From the NCBI RefSeq assembly GCF_964656455.1, contig NC_135726.1, positions 6,582,001-6,646,000 of the forward strand: a stretch of 64,000 nt of DNA, given 5' to 3'. A program made the translations under genes and the position numbers. This document shows, piece after piece, positions 10,715 through 21,052 of this stretch (the first letter of the stretch is position 1; every line of letters begins with the position of its first letter). The DNA comes from Halichoerus grypus (lineage: Eukaryota; Chordata; Mammalia; Carnivora; Phocidae). Under the pieces are notes generated by a model. That model was not told the DNA's origin. It saw only the letters and a list, made by a program, of their open reading frames with translations, and did not search any database.

Positions 10715-11110
10715 CTTCCTTTAACATTCCTCCCCTGCTCCAACCTCAGGGCCTTTGCACTGGCTGTTCTCTCTGCCTGGAATGCTCTGCCCCTCCTCAC
10801 TGCGGATATCGCTTGGCTCTTCCCTCTCCTCCTTCAGGTCTTTGCCCACATGTCCCCTTCTCAGTGAGGCCTTCCCTGGCCACCTTTCCTCCACTCTCTC
10901 CATTCCCCTTTTTGGATTCATTTTCTTCTCATCTCATCTGTCCTTTTAAGACACTACATCTTGTTCTTACTAATTCTGTTTGTTGCCTGACTTCTCTCAG
11001 AACATAGACTCCCCCAGGGAGGGGTTTGGTCTTTATTCACTGCTAGATCCCCGCACTTAGCAGAGTGACCAGCACGCAGTAGGTTTGCAAGGTGGGTGGA
11101 TGGATGAGGA
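10715..11110 (+). repeat. L2 3'-end fragment
   Basis: Long, well-ordered match to L2: CTCAGGGCCTTTGCACTGGC, TGCCTGGAATGCTCTGCCCC, TCAGTGAGGCCTTCCCTGGCC, AGACTCCCCCAGGGAGGGG, and a final TAGCAGAGTGACCAGCACGCAG. Confidence 0.85.
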
Positions 11111-12457
11111 GAGGGCCAAGTGAGAGGATGTTAAGTGGGACTTCTCCAGCAGCCTTGAAATCATCATCCAGGTGTAAGTTCCCCACATTCTAGAGAAAGA
11201 ATACCGAGGAGCAGACCCCAGGGCTTATTACAAAGTGGCTGCAAAGGTCCTACCTTCCCTCATATCATCCCAGTACCAACAAAAGATGGGAGGAGAAAAA
11301 GAGAGAGCCTCCCCTCCCCAGATCTCCAGTTCCCCCCCACCACCCTGCACCCATCCCCCCAGGCAACACGGGTATTGCCCGTCTTCATGCTATGCCTGCC
11401 CAAATCAGGAAAAAGAGAACTGGTAAGAGGTGCCAGGGTGGTGGGAGGTGACCATGGCATGTCAGGAAGGTGTTGAGTTTCTGGGAGTCACAGGGACCCC
11501 AGGAAGGAAGCACGGCCAAGAGAGCTTTCCCGTATCCCCCCCGAAAAGGTTGGTCCCAGGGTGAGGAGACCCCAGCCGGAAGCAGCTGGAGGTGGGTGAC
11601 TAGCAACCGGGGGAGGGAGCTGGAGGGACCCTGTCGCGGGGGGCCCTCACCCCCACCCCTTCCAGTCCTCCCAAGCGCCACAGTGTAAGCACCCCCGTGA
11701 CCAGCGGGAGAAGCACCAGTGAGCAAACAAAGACAAGGGCCACACCAGCCAAGTAGGGGACAGGCGTCCCTTTCCACCTTCACCCCCTTGGAAGTGGGAC
11801 GAGGGGAGAGGCCTGAAATGAAGGAGGACCTGGAGGGGAGGCTGAAGTCAACTCGCCTGGACAGTAGGCTCCCGAAGGTGTCTGTAAGAATCTGCAGGGA
11901 AAGACTGGACTGAGCAAGGTGGAGAGACAAAGAGAAGCCCATTTCCTACGTGAGCTCCACGGAGTGCTGCGCCCCCGGGCGGCCGCCGCGTCGCGATGCC
12001 CCTTCTCCCTCGCTGCGTCGTGCTGGGGGCTGCAGAGTTGGCAAAGCGCTGGGGACCCGCAGGGCCCCAGGAGGGCCTCACTGAAAGCTCCTCGAAGGAA
12101 GGGGCATTGGACCCACAACAGTGGAGCTAGGACTGGGAGGGCGGGGAGGCCGCTAAGGGGGAGCATGCCCCCGGTTGGTAGGTCACTGTCGGGGAGGGCC
12201 GCGGCGGGACCCCGGGCTCTTCCATGCCACAGCAACTCCCAGCCCTGCAAGAAAGGAGCCGTGTCTGGGCGACAGGGGTGGGGGCAGGCTGCGGGGCGGC
12301 GGCACCCCCGGGGTCTCGTACCCTGCCCTCTCGCGGGGCCGCGCTCTGGGGGCGGAGCCGCGGGACCCAGGTCTGTCCTTCCCGCTCCCCTCAACCCTGC
12401 AAAGCCGCCCCAGCCCCGGGGTCCGCAGCTGCTGCACAGCGTGCGGAGGGAAGCGGG

Positions 12458-12481
12458 GTCTCCATGGCAACGTTGACGTCA
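12458..12481 (+). promoter_or_regulatory. RFX-like palindrome fused to a CRE
   Basis: GTCTCCATGGCAAC (12458-12471) matches the RFX palindrome GTTGCCATGGCAAC at 12 of 14 positions. The palindromic CRE TGACGTCA (12474-12481) follows after 2 bp. The spacing from GCAAC to CGTCA is 5 bp, the same as between X1 and X2 boxes of HLA-DRA (recalled). No clear Y box (CCAAT) was seen at the usual downstream distance. Confidence 0.55.
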
Positions 12482-12712
12482 CGGCCCCGAGGCCCGCGCC
12501 CGCCGCCTCCCGCCCCCAGCCGCCGGCCTGGCGCAGCCCCAGCCCCGATCTGCCGCAGCTGGGACGGCGGAGGCGTTGGCGCGGCCCCCCTGCCTCCTGA
12601 CCTGTCCCGTCCGGGCCGCCACACGCCCGCCACGTCCCGCCCGCCTGCCAGCTTCCCCTGCCCCTTTGTCCCGCGCCGGCTCTCCGCGGGCTGCCAGCTG
12701 AGCAGCCCTGAC

Positions 12713-12722
12713 TTCCTGTTTC
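12713..12722 (-). promoter_or_regulatory. IRF-ETS composite element
   Basis: The minus strand reads GAAACAGGAA, an exact match to the IRF-ETS composite sequence GAAANNGGAA bound by IRF4/8 with PU.1. This would fit a promoter active in myeloid or B cells. Motif evidence only. Confidence 0.4.
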
Positions 12723-12959
12723 GTTAACCTGCAGCCCCCTCCTAGGGAGGACGGCATTTTAATAGGAACGCGGGAGGTGCTGTGCCGCGACCCCCTCCCT
12801 CCTCCGCTCTCCCACGCTCCCGTCTGCCTCCCTCCAGTCCACTCCACAACAGAGGGCGGCTGGTTGGTGTGCGAACAACTCCCAAATTCTCCTCTACCCC
12901 TCCCCCACCACTCGGCCTCCGCCCCTTGCGTCTCCCTCCTGCTGCTCAGGCCCCCCACT

Positions 12960-13320
12960 TCCTCCTCCTGCCTTCTGCTAGTCTCTTCCTCCCTGGTGCC
13001 GAGCCCGGCCTCAGGGCCTCCGCACCGGCGCTTCCCACTGCCTGGAAGGCGGTTCCCGTCTCCACCTGCCCTAGGGGCTGGTCCTCTGGGGCTCTTCGAG
13101 GCGGGGGCACGTTAGCTCGGTGCTGCCCCCTCTTGGAGGCGCTCATTCCAGCAGCCCGCGCCTCCTTTCTCGGCTCTCTCCGCCGCAGTCCGGAGAAAGG
13201 GTTGTGGGGTCGTCTAGTGGCTGCCTCCTCCCCCAGCCCGCATGGGGTGGAGGATGGCCTTTGCTTTATTTACTCCTGAGTCTGCAGCGTGCCTGGCACA
13301 CAGTAGGTGTTCAGTGCATT
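12960..13320 (+). repeat. L2 fragment with unusually high CpG
   Basis: CCTCAGGGCCTCCGCACCGGCG, then CACTGCCTGGAAGGCGG, and the end TGCCTGGCACACAGTAGGTGTTC, follow the L2 3' consensus. The left half keeps or has gained many CpG, as if part of the neighbouring island. Confidence 0.65.
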
Positions 13321-13335
13321 AAAAAAAAAAAAAGT

Positions 13336-13562
13336 CTTATTGAGAGACGCCTGGGCGGCTCAGTTGGTCGAGCCACCTACTCTAGATTTCGGCTCAGGTC
13401 ATGATCTCCCGGTGGTGGGATCGAGCCTGGCATGGGGCTCCAGGCCCCGCGGGGAGTCTGCTCCCCATTCTCTCTCTCTTCCTCTGCCCCTCCCCTTGCT
13501 CTTTCTCTCTCTCTCAAATACATAGATAAAATCTTGAGAAAAAAAAAAGAACCCTTACTGAG
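13336..13562 (+). mobile_element. Can-SINE, plus strand, inserted in an L1 relic
   Basis: Element body about 13343-13550 with head GAGACGCCTGGGCGGCTCAG and A-rich end. The flanks CTTATTGAG (13336-13344) and CTTACTGAG (13554-13562) are a target-site duplication with one change. The right flank continues as L1 sequence (GAGATATAATTCACTGACC). Confidence 0.88.
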
Positions 13563-13860
13563 ATATAATTCACTGACCACACAATCCACCCAAGTAAAGT
13601 GTACAGTTGGGTAGTTTTTAGCACACAGCATTGTTCCGACGACACCACAGGCCCGGGAGAACATTTTCACCACTCCAGAATGAAACCCCGTGCCCCTGCC
13701 TGTCCTCCCAGCCCCTCAGCCCGGAGTAACCGGTAGTGGACTTTCTCCATAGATGTCCCTATTCCGGGCTTTCATATGATTGGAATCCTAGAATATGTGG
13801 ACCTGTGGGACTGGCTTCTTTCACCTAGCACAGTGTTTTCAAGGTTCAAAGCAACACGTT
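13555..13860 (+). repeat. L1M fragment
   Basis: CTTACTGAGATATAATTCACTGACC..., AAGTGTACAGTTGGGTAG, and CATATGATTGGAATCC with TTTCACCTAGCACAGTGTTTTCAAGGTTC, are the familiar old L1M 3' order. Confidence 0.75.
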
Positions 13861-15040
13861 TGCTCAGTGAATGAAGGAAAGGCTATGGAAGCAAGCGGAG
13901 GGCGCTCTCCTGGCGAGCTGACAGCCAGCTGGAGGAAGGACACGGATCCCTGTCAGGATCCACATCTCATGAGGGACAGAGCTCTGGGAGAGACTGCGGC
14001 CTGGCTGTCCTGGATACACACGTGATTGTCTTCAGCTCAAGGCCAATCTTTACACTGAGGTTTTCCATCCATCCCTCCATCCATCCATCCCACAGAAATG
14101 CAAGCTTATGATCTACCAAGTTTTCTCTTTTAAATGAATATACTACTCTTCTTTTAAAAAACCAGTTAAAGTGGACAGAAGCTTGCTTCCCAGAGGGACA
14201 GGGGGCTAGACCCTTGAACCCAGCAGCTCTGCAGGTCAGTTCTGCAAGGGCCTCCCCCTCAAGGTGTGCCCCTGAGAGACTTTCCTGCTTGGGGTCTTGA
14301 ACAGCCAACGCCAGGGGAGATAGCCCCCAACCCCGTGCCCATGATGGATACCATGGGAACTCCAGGGCTATGAGCGGCTTATGATGCATTACTGCTATCC
14401 ATAAAAAACCAAACAAATTCATGAGAGAATCATTGACCCACCTGCCACCTCAGCAGATCCCCTGTGGCCATTGTTGGGGGGAGGCCCCCGAGGCGACTGC
14501 CATAGCATTCGGATATACGCGGCTGAGATCCCAGAGCCCCGTGCCCACGGGATCCGACAGCCCCTTCCTTCTCCTCCCTGGCACATCAGAGAGGAGACAC
14601 AGCCTGGCGTTTTCGAGAAACCGCTTGTTGTTCCTACCATTACCTTGAGAGGGGACACAAACGGCCAAGAGGCCTATTTCCAGGGGTTTGCCGGAGACCT
14701 TCGAGCCGGTCCTCAGCCTCCTGCTGCTGTGACGATGACCACACAGGCTCTGGGGAGGCTTTCGTTTCTGGAGGCGTGTCTGAAGGGCAGGTCCCAGTGC
14801 AGGGATGAGGGGATCAGGAACCACACGGACGGCATCTCTCTGCCGAATCTGGGGGAGGTTGGCTCAGCATTAGCGAGGGCACGGCTGGGGGTGGGTGGGG
14901 GGAGAGCAGCAAGGCCCCATCCAAATCTGAAGAGGCTGCACTGAAACATAAAGCCAAGTCAGCTGTCCCACACTATATAGCAGTGCAGGCTGTGCATGGC
15001 ACAAGGGTGCCCCTTTGAAGGGAGTCTGCGTATGTACAAT
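13860..15040. other. Intergenic sequence with one short CATC repeat
   Basis: The only clear feature is a CCATCCATCCCTCCATCC tract near 14066-14092. Chance open frames up to 157 codons occur, but none has splice context or recognisable protein similarity. Confidence 0.5.
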
Positions 15041-15049
15041 GACAATTGT

Positions 15050-15063
15050 CCAGCAGGTGGCAG
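15050..15063 (+). promoter_or_regulatory. CTCF-type core motif
   Basis: CCAGCAGGTGGCAG matches every position of CCASYAGRKGGCRS. It is 2.3 kb on the CMIP side of the CpG island, in the same orientation as the 8482 motif. Confidence 0.55.
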
Positions 15064-15179
15064 TAGAGTGTTTTGAGGCGGCGGCTTGGTGAGCACGGGC
15101 AAGTACCGCTCGGCTGGAAGTCATGGTGGCGTTGGCAGCACTCACCCTCTTCCCTCTAAAAACTGCTTTTTTGATGCCA

Positions 15180-16560
15180 TTTTCAAAAATTGAGGCGAAG
15201 TTCACGTAACACACCATTTCAAAGAGGCATTTACAACAATTACAGTATTGTGCAATCACCACCTCTCTCTAGTTGCAAAAAATTTTCATCACCCCGAAAC
15301 AAAACCCCATTGCCATTAGGCAGTTGCTTCCTAGCCCCCGGTAAATACCAATCTGCTTTCTCTCTATATAGGTTGGCCTATTTGGGGTAATTCCTGTAAA
15401 TGGAATCAAACAACATGTGGTCTTTTGTGTCTGGGTTGCTTTACCGAGCATCACATTTTCAAGATTCATCCATGTTGGAGTGTGTACCCAGAGTGCATTC
15501 CTTCTTACAGGTGGATAGTAGTCTGTTGTCTGGATTTACCACACTTATTACCTGGTCGTAGACATTTGGGTTGTGTCCACCTGGTGCCACTTTTTTTTTT
15601 TTTTTTTAAGATTTTATTTATTTACTTAGAGAGAGAGGGAAAGAGAGAGCTCATGAACAGGGCAGAGGGGCAGAGGGAGAGGGAGAAGCAGATTCCCTCG
15701 CTGAGCAGGGAGCCTGACCACATGGGGCTCCATCCAGGACCCTGGGATCATGACTCGAGCCGAAAGCAGATGCTTAACCTGCTGAGCCACCCAGGTGCCC
15801 CCTGATGCCACTTTTAAAGGGGGGTGTAACACATGCAGTAAATGACATAAATCTGAAATGTGGAGCTCCATGAATGTTTAAACATCCGTGTGACTGCTGA
15901 TCAAGATGGAGGGCATTTTCCTCACTCCAGAAAGTTCCCTGCTACCTTCCCAGTCAGTAGTAGCACACTCCACCCCTGCGCTACCAATAACCACTGCTCT
16001 GACCTCTATAATCATAGATGCCTGGTACCTGTTCATGAACTTCATGTAAATGGGATCCGATGGCAAACCTTCATTTATGTCTGGCTCCTTTCACACACAT
16101 AACATCTGTCCAGTTAATTCACCTCATTGTTGGTATCCATAGTTGACTCTTTTGGTCCTTTTCTGCAGAATTCCATCATAGGACTATGTCACTGTGTCTT
16201 TATTCATTCTCCTGTTGATGGGGACCCGTGCGCAGTCCCGCCGTGTGACTACGCTGCTTTGTTTATTCTCCTCTTAGTGGACATTTGGGTTGCTTCCAGT
16301 TTTTTGGCTATAAACGTTCTCGTTTGTGTCTCTTGGTGCGCGTGAGCACCCGGTTCTCTGGAGGGCGTGCCCAGGAGCGGAGCTGTGGGGTCACAGCGTG
16401 GGCAGGTGTTTAGCTTTAGCTGGTATGCTTTCCAAAGCCGTCGAACCAATTTCTATGCCTCCCGGCCGTGTAGCAAAGCTCCCATCAGCCACCAGCTGCA
16501 GCTCGGAACACAGGTGCAAGTGGCCTCTGGGGTCCCCAGCTGTAGAGTGCTTCCAGCTTG
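15180..16560 (+). repeat. L1M fragments, split by a SINE
   Basis: TTGAGGCGAAGTTCACGTAAC, then AATTACAGTATTGTGCAATC, then TCAAGATTCATCCATGTTGG, continue after the SINE with GTTGCTTCCAGTTTTTTGGC and AGCTCCCATCAGCC-type text, in L1M order. More than one L1 copy may be joined here. Confidence 0.7.
15582..15815 (-). mobile_element. Can-SINE, minus strand, with target duplication
   Basis: Body 15595-15802 with the poly-T side at 15591-15607 and the reverse-complement head GAGCCACCCAGGTGCCCC. The flanks TGGTGCCACTTTT (15582-15594) and TGATGCCACTTTT (15803-15815) are a 13-bp duplication with one mismatch. Confidence 0.92.
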
Positions 16561-17224
16561 GCTAGGGTTTGGGCGGACATACCCGGTGACCGTGCATGGA
16601 GGCACCCCGAGGGAGCGCACTCCTCTCTTCTCAGGCACTCCTGAGAAGGAGGGAGATAGCCGGGACACTGACACACCAGCCCTGCTTGTCCTTGAGAACT
16701 GCTGTCAGGTAGATGTGCTAAGTCCAGGCCCTTCGAAGCCTGCCTTGGGGATTCAGCCGAGAAACCGAACGGCATCCTTGACTCCTTGCTGGTCTTGCCT
16801 CTCTACCAATCACCATGTTCTGCAGTTTTACTCCTAAGCTCCTCTTGAATCTGTTTCTCGACATGGTCCCTGCCCTGGTCCCAGCCCCATCCATTCACCA
16901 GCCAGCAGTGCAAAGATCTCCCCCAAATGCCCTGCTCCCTGTGCGACCTTGACCAAGACACCCAGCCTCCCCTGGCCGCCACTTCCCCGTTGGTCGAGAG
17001 GGGTCCTATTAGTCCCTGCCTCATGGGCTTGTCAGGAGGAGTCAATGAGTTCAGACGACATACAAAACCCTTGTTTCCCTGCCTGGGACACGGTAGGGGC
17101 TATGGAAGTGTTTCGTTAGAAAATGAGTAGAGAATTACAATCTCCTTGTCATTCATAGCCCTCAGGATGAATCCCAGACTTGGAAGTATGATGAATGCAA
17201 TACGGGCTCATCTCACCCCCCTCT

Positions 17225-17640
17225 TTGCCCTCTAGTGGGTCAAATCCAGAAGATGCATTCACCTGGAGCATATGACTGTGACCTTACTTAGAAAAAAAGT
17301 CTTTGCAGATGTGATCACCTTAAGGACCTGTCCATGAGGTCCTCGTGGGTCATTCAGGTGAGCCCTCAATCCAATGGCAGATGTCCTGATAGGAGAAAGC
17401 AGAGGGAGACTGGATGCAGAAGTGGGGAGGTGGGTGGCATGTGAGACAGAGGCAGAGGCTGGAGGAGTGCGGCCACAACCAGGAACGCCTCAAGGAGCCC
17501 CCAGGAGCGGGAAGAGATAAGGAAAGTCTTCTCCGCAGAGAGAGTGCGACCCTGCCGACATCTTGACTTTGTGGACTTCTGGTCTCCGGAGGCACGACAG
17601 AATACATTTCTGTTGTTTTAAGCCACCGGGTTAAAAGGGA
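17225..17640 (+). repeat. MLT1-like LTR
   Basis: Order of blocks: ATGACTGTGACCTTACTTAG, GCAGATGTGATCACCTTAAGG, ...GACATCTTGACTTTGTGGACTTC, TTTCTGTTGTTTTAAGCCACCGGG. A typical MaLR solo LTR. Confidence 0.85.
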
Positions 17641-18940
17641 ACACAGTGAGGCTCAGCCGTGCCAGGGGGAGGGCACTAGCCGGACTCGGGGCCTCCTGCA
17701 GGGCAGGTGAGGTCAAAGGATGTGGGGCTCCCAAGCTAGCAGGAGCGGGCAGGTCCAACCAGGCTAAGGCCGGGGGTCAGAGTGGTATTACTCCCAGAGC
17801 CGGAGCTGTGGAGAGAGGCTACCGTGAAGCTGGGATGCCCAGGGGAAGAAGCACCTTGACCTCTCTCTTCCAGCCTCCCGACCTCCCCCAGGTAGCCTGC
17901 ATTCTCCAGGCTCCCCCAGAAGCCGGTGGGCAGAGGATCCCAGGTGCTGCAGAACAGAGTGAGGAGGGTTGAGGACAGGATGACCGGCAGGGACCGCCCC
18001 CCACCCCATGCATTTGGTAGTTAGGTGCACTGGTGTGAGCCAGGCCCTCCCCTGGGTGGGAAGGGTCAGCGATGGGGTAGGCGGCAGGGCCTTGCACACG
18101 CACCCGCACACGCACATCGCCACCAGCGCTGGCCGTCACGAAGCCAGGGCCCTCCTGATCCTCACCGTGGCACCTGCTTTCCCTGCGTGGCCAGAGGTGG
18201 AGCAGCTAATAACCCATCACGCTCTTGGGCTGTCACTTAATGGGCGTACGGAGGCCTCTGGAGGCGAGGAGGGCAGGGACGGGGAGCAGGGATGTGGAGA
18301 GGCAGGGCGGGGAGCGAGGGTAGGAAGGTGGTGTAGGATGGACCCAGGGAGGCGGTGAGGGTGCTGCCCCAGTCTCCCGGAGAGAGATGAGGGGCCGGGC
18401 CTAGGGTGAAGGAGGTGGAAGTACAGATGGGTACAGAGACACAGGAACATTCTGGAGTGGCTTCTGAAGGCTGGCAGTGGCCCGGACATGGGGTGGGGTG
18501 AGCGATGGGGCCACTGGGCTGGGGTGACGCCCTTGCTGGGTGAGGAAACCCTGGAAAGCAAGTGACTTGGGAGAGGGGTGGAAATAAAGCCTCTCCTTGG
18601 ACACACTGAATTGCCTCTTGGGGACATCTGGGTGAGGGGGCAGCTGGATGGAAGGTTCCAGGCTGGTGAACTCGGAGCGGCTTCCATAAACCAGCGGCAT
18701 CTGTGTTGCCCAGAGGTCCTAGGAAGGCAGAGTCTCGGGCCCCCCCGAGACCTTGGAAATCAGAATTTGCATTTTCCCAAGACCCCCAGGTGAAGGAAAG
18801 GCACGTTGGTCCTAGAAGTTCTAAATTAGAACTGCCATAAGGGCCCTGATGCACACGTCGGCAGCCTGGGGTTTCCCCTGGGGGGTGATTTTGTCCCCTG
18901 GGGGCAAAACGTTTCGGGTTGTTAGACTGGGGGTGGGTCA
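17640..18940. other. Intergenic sequence just beyond the CMIP 3' end
   Basis: No gene or promoter island was recognised. Several overlapping chance frames (up to 234 codons on the minus strand) are Pro/Ser-rich and lack protein similarity. A fragment near 18870-18930 (CCCCTGGGGGGTGATTTTG) may belong to the hAT-like family at 7870. Confidence 0.5.
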
Positions 18941-18950
18941 CATGACGTCA
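18937..18950. promoter_or_regulatory. E-box next to a perfect CRE
   Basis: GTCACATGACGTCA combines an M-box/E-box (TCACATGA) and the palindromic CRE TGACGTCA (18943-18950), overlapping. It lies about 180 bp beyond the predicted CMIP cleavage site. Other perfect CREs in the window are at 12474-12481 and 60422-60429. Confidence 0.4.
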
Positions 18951-19136
18951 CAGGATGCCCAGAATGACCTCATGACAAAGGGGGATCTGGCCCCACATGT
19001 CAGCAGCGCCACGGATGAGGAGCCCCGGACACTCAGGAGTCCTGACCTCGGCCTGGGTCTTGTCCCCTTCCCACCCCCACCGAAAGGCCCCCTCGAAGCC
19101 ACACAGAAAGGCCAGATGTCAATGAGTCACTTACAG

Positions 19137-19142
19137 TTTATT
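19137..19142 (-). terminator. CMIP: CMIP poly(A) signal AATAAA
   Basis: TTTATT on the plus strand reads AATAAA on the transcript. About 20 nt further is a CA (near 19,118-19,125) and then a U/GU-rich stretch (TTTCTGTGTGG) suitable as downstream element. Cleavage is therefore predicted near 19,120. Confidence 0.8.
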
Positions 19143-19243
19143 TTTGCCTGAAAGTATTTCACATCTCTGAACACAGCTACGTGACAGTAGTATTAACCAT
19201 CAGGAAAAGCAACAGTGCGAAGGGAAAAGGTGGCATGTCTCGG

Positions 19244-19521
19244 TTCTTTTTTTTTTCCTTTTTTAAAGTTTTTTAAAGTTTTTTTTTTTGTCTTTTTTTT
19301 TTTTTTTTTTTTTTGCTTCTGCTTCTTCCCGCACCAGAGTGCTGTAAAGTATGGGACCGGAGGGGAGAGAATAAAACCAAACAACAGAAAACAACAACAA
19401 CAGAAAAAAAAAAAAAACAACACGAAACAGAACACACTCACACGCACACACAAAATAAAACCTGGCACGTAAAATGAATTAAGACTGAAACCCAATTTCT
19501 TTTTTTTTTTCCTTTTTTAAA
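19244..19521 (-). repeat. A-rich/U-rich block in CMIP 3' UTR with a duplicated motif
   Basis: On the plus strand the motif TTC-T10-CC-T6-AAA occurs at 19244-19267 and again, with one more T, at 19497-19521. Between them are T11 (19279-19289), T22 (19293-19314), and A14 (19404-19417) next to CAA repeats. In the transcript this gives U14 and UUG repeats, then about 90 nt, then A22 and A11. Confidence 0.85.
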
Positions 19522-20371
19522 AAAATGAGGGCATAGTCGGGGGGTAATAAAGTCTACCTAGCAAAGTATAAAACGACAAAAGCATGGTTTCCATTGAATA
19601 AGATTAAATATATATAAAACAATTACATTGACTGGGGGTTAGGTCTGGAGGTGCCGAGGGGGCGGTATTTGTGCTAAACCAACAGAAAACGGGGCTTGGG
19701 GGGGAGAGGGGACCCCAAGTAAACCATAAAAGGGCTGTTCTGTACAGTGAGGGCTTGTTAAGAAAAAGCCGACTGTTTACAAAAGAAACGGAGGTTGGTT
19801 TGTCCTCGGGCCCGGGGTGGGGACAGAAGGGGCGTCTGTGCTGCAGTGGCCACATTCATGGGGGGCGGGCTGGGCAGTCAGGCTGGTGGAGGCGACGTCT
19901 CTCTCTTCTCCCAAGAGACCATGCAAAGAAGCGGGCATGCATGAGGAGACCACACGAAGCACAGGACGGCGGGGAGGCCGCGGGCCGCAGTCTTGGCAGG
20001 GACAGGGATGGCAGAGGCCACCAGAGATGGGAGCTCTCCGGGGCAGGGGGCAGGGAGGACAGGTCAGCACCCCCCCCACGTGTAAAAGGGGGCTGAGAGA
20101 AAGCTGGGGCCTGGCGGGAGCAAGACTACAATGTGGGCACCCCACTTCCCGCCACCCCCCGGCCAGACCCCCACCCGTGAGCAAGCTGGAGACAGCTGGG
20201 ACTTGGAAATGCACAGTGGGGGCGGGCGGGCAGACGGACGGCCGAGCTGTAGCATACAGAATCCATTACGAAAAAGCAATTAATTTTCCAAGGAGGTTTT
20301 TTTTTTTTTTGTCGGTTTCCTTTAAAAAAATAACAATAATACTACCACTACCCCAACAGCTGACTGGTTTG

Positions 20372-20379
20372 TACAGTAC
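20372..20379 (-). promoter_or_regulatory. miR-101 seed match in CMIP 3' UTR
   Basis: The transcript contains GUACUGUA, an 8-mer match to the miR-101-3p seed (recalled). It lies about 675 nt after the stop codon in an A/U-rich context. Confidence 0.4.
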
Positions 20380-20505
20380 TACAGGCCAGGGGCGGGCGGG
20401 GTGGGAGGGCGGGAGGGAGGGAGGGTCAAAGACTTCATAAATAAGAGGCAGGTCCCAGACCCGCAATTTGTCAACATTTCTTAAATAGGCGCATTATTTA
20501 AATCT

Positions 20506-20513
20506 TATGTACA
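20506..20513 (-). promoter_or_regulatory. Pumilio response element in CMIP 3' UTR
   Basis: The transcript reads UGUACAUA, an exact match to the PUM1/2 consensus UGUANAUA. It lies in an A/U-rich stretch about 540 nt after the stop codon. Function is inferred from motif identity only. Confidence 0.45.
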
Positions 20514-21052
20514 ACAAGAATCACTTTGCATAGCAATGGCGAGGACACAGGACGGTGCGATGACATGTCTGGGTTTTCTTGTCCCAATGGCGGGGGGGCG
20601 AGTTCTCGGTCGAGCCTCTTGAGGAAGAAAGCTTCCTTCCTCGGCCTCGAGGCCCATCGGGGTCGTGTGACGGTGGCATCGGGGTTGACTTTTCCCACAC
20701 AGCATTAAACACAAAGGCAAAGAAAATCCACAAAGGGTCCCCCTCCCCAAGCCCCCCACCCCCACCCCACCCCCAACCCCGACCCGCTGATGCTCCTCTG
20801 GTTGCTACAAAGTCCATTTTAGATCAGGTCAAGGTTTCCAATTATGAAGCTAAAAGAATTAGGTGGGGCTGGGCGTGCTTACGGCCCCCCCTCCCCACCC
20901 CCTCCCCCCTCCGCCCTCTGCCCCCAGAAAGACTCCCCCATCTATCTCACAGCCGGGACGCTGGGGGTGGGACCCCAGGACCGGCGCTCTACGGCTATTA
21001 GTCAAGAGTTGTGTGTCGCAGCTGCAAACGCCTTCCTGCCGAGCCGGGAGGT

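Larger units (their letters stand above)
11950..12760. promoter_or_regulatory. CpG island, candidate promoter downstream of CMIP
   Basis: High G+C with dense CpG (for example CCGGGCGGCCGCCGCGTCGCG near 11974) over about 0.8 kb, strongly above the surroundings. It contains an RFX-type palindrome beside a perfect CRE (12458-12481) and an IRF/ETS composite site (12713-12722). The next gene in this direction in human is PLCG2, on the same strand as CMIP (recalled), so a non-coding first exon of PLCG2 on the minus strand is one possibility and a lncRNA promoter another. No PLCG2 coding exon is visible in the window. Open frames of up to 204 codons here result from GC-richness. Confidence 0.7.
19120..21052 (-). 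other. CMIP: CMIP 3' untranslated region
   Basis: About 1.93 kb of non-coding sequence lies between the stop codon and the only good poly(A) signal downstream. It contains long A-rich and U-rich tracts (19244-19521), a Pumilio-type site and a perfect miR-101 seed match, annotated separately. No carnivoran SINE has inserted here, in contrast to the flanks. I saw no earlier AATAAA hexamer on the minus strand. Confidence 0.85.

Noticed and set aside
12458..12560. Complete MHC class II-type SXY promoter module
   Set aside because: Only the X1/X2-like part is present; no W/S box or CCAAT Y box at the expected distances.
11780..12958. Several long frames on both strands in the CpG island (up to 204 codons)
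   Set aside because: Ala/Pro/Arg/Gly-rich translations on both strands at once, as expected from CpG-island composition.
1..19100. PLCG2 coding exons
   Set aside because: PLCG2 is expected next by human synteny, but none of the translated segments resembles its N-terminal PH or EF-hand region. The coding start must lie beyond the left edge.
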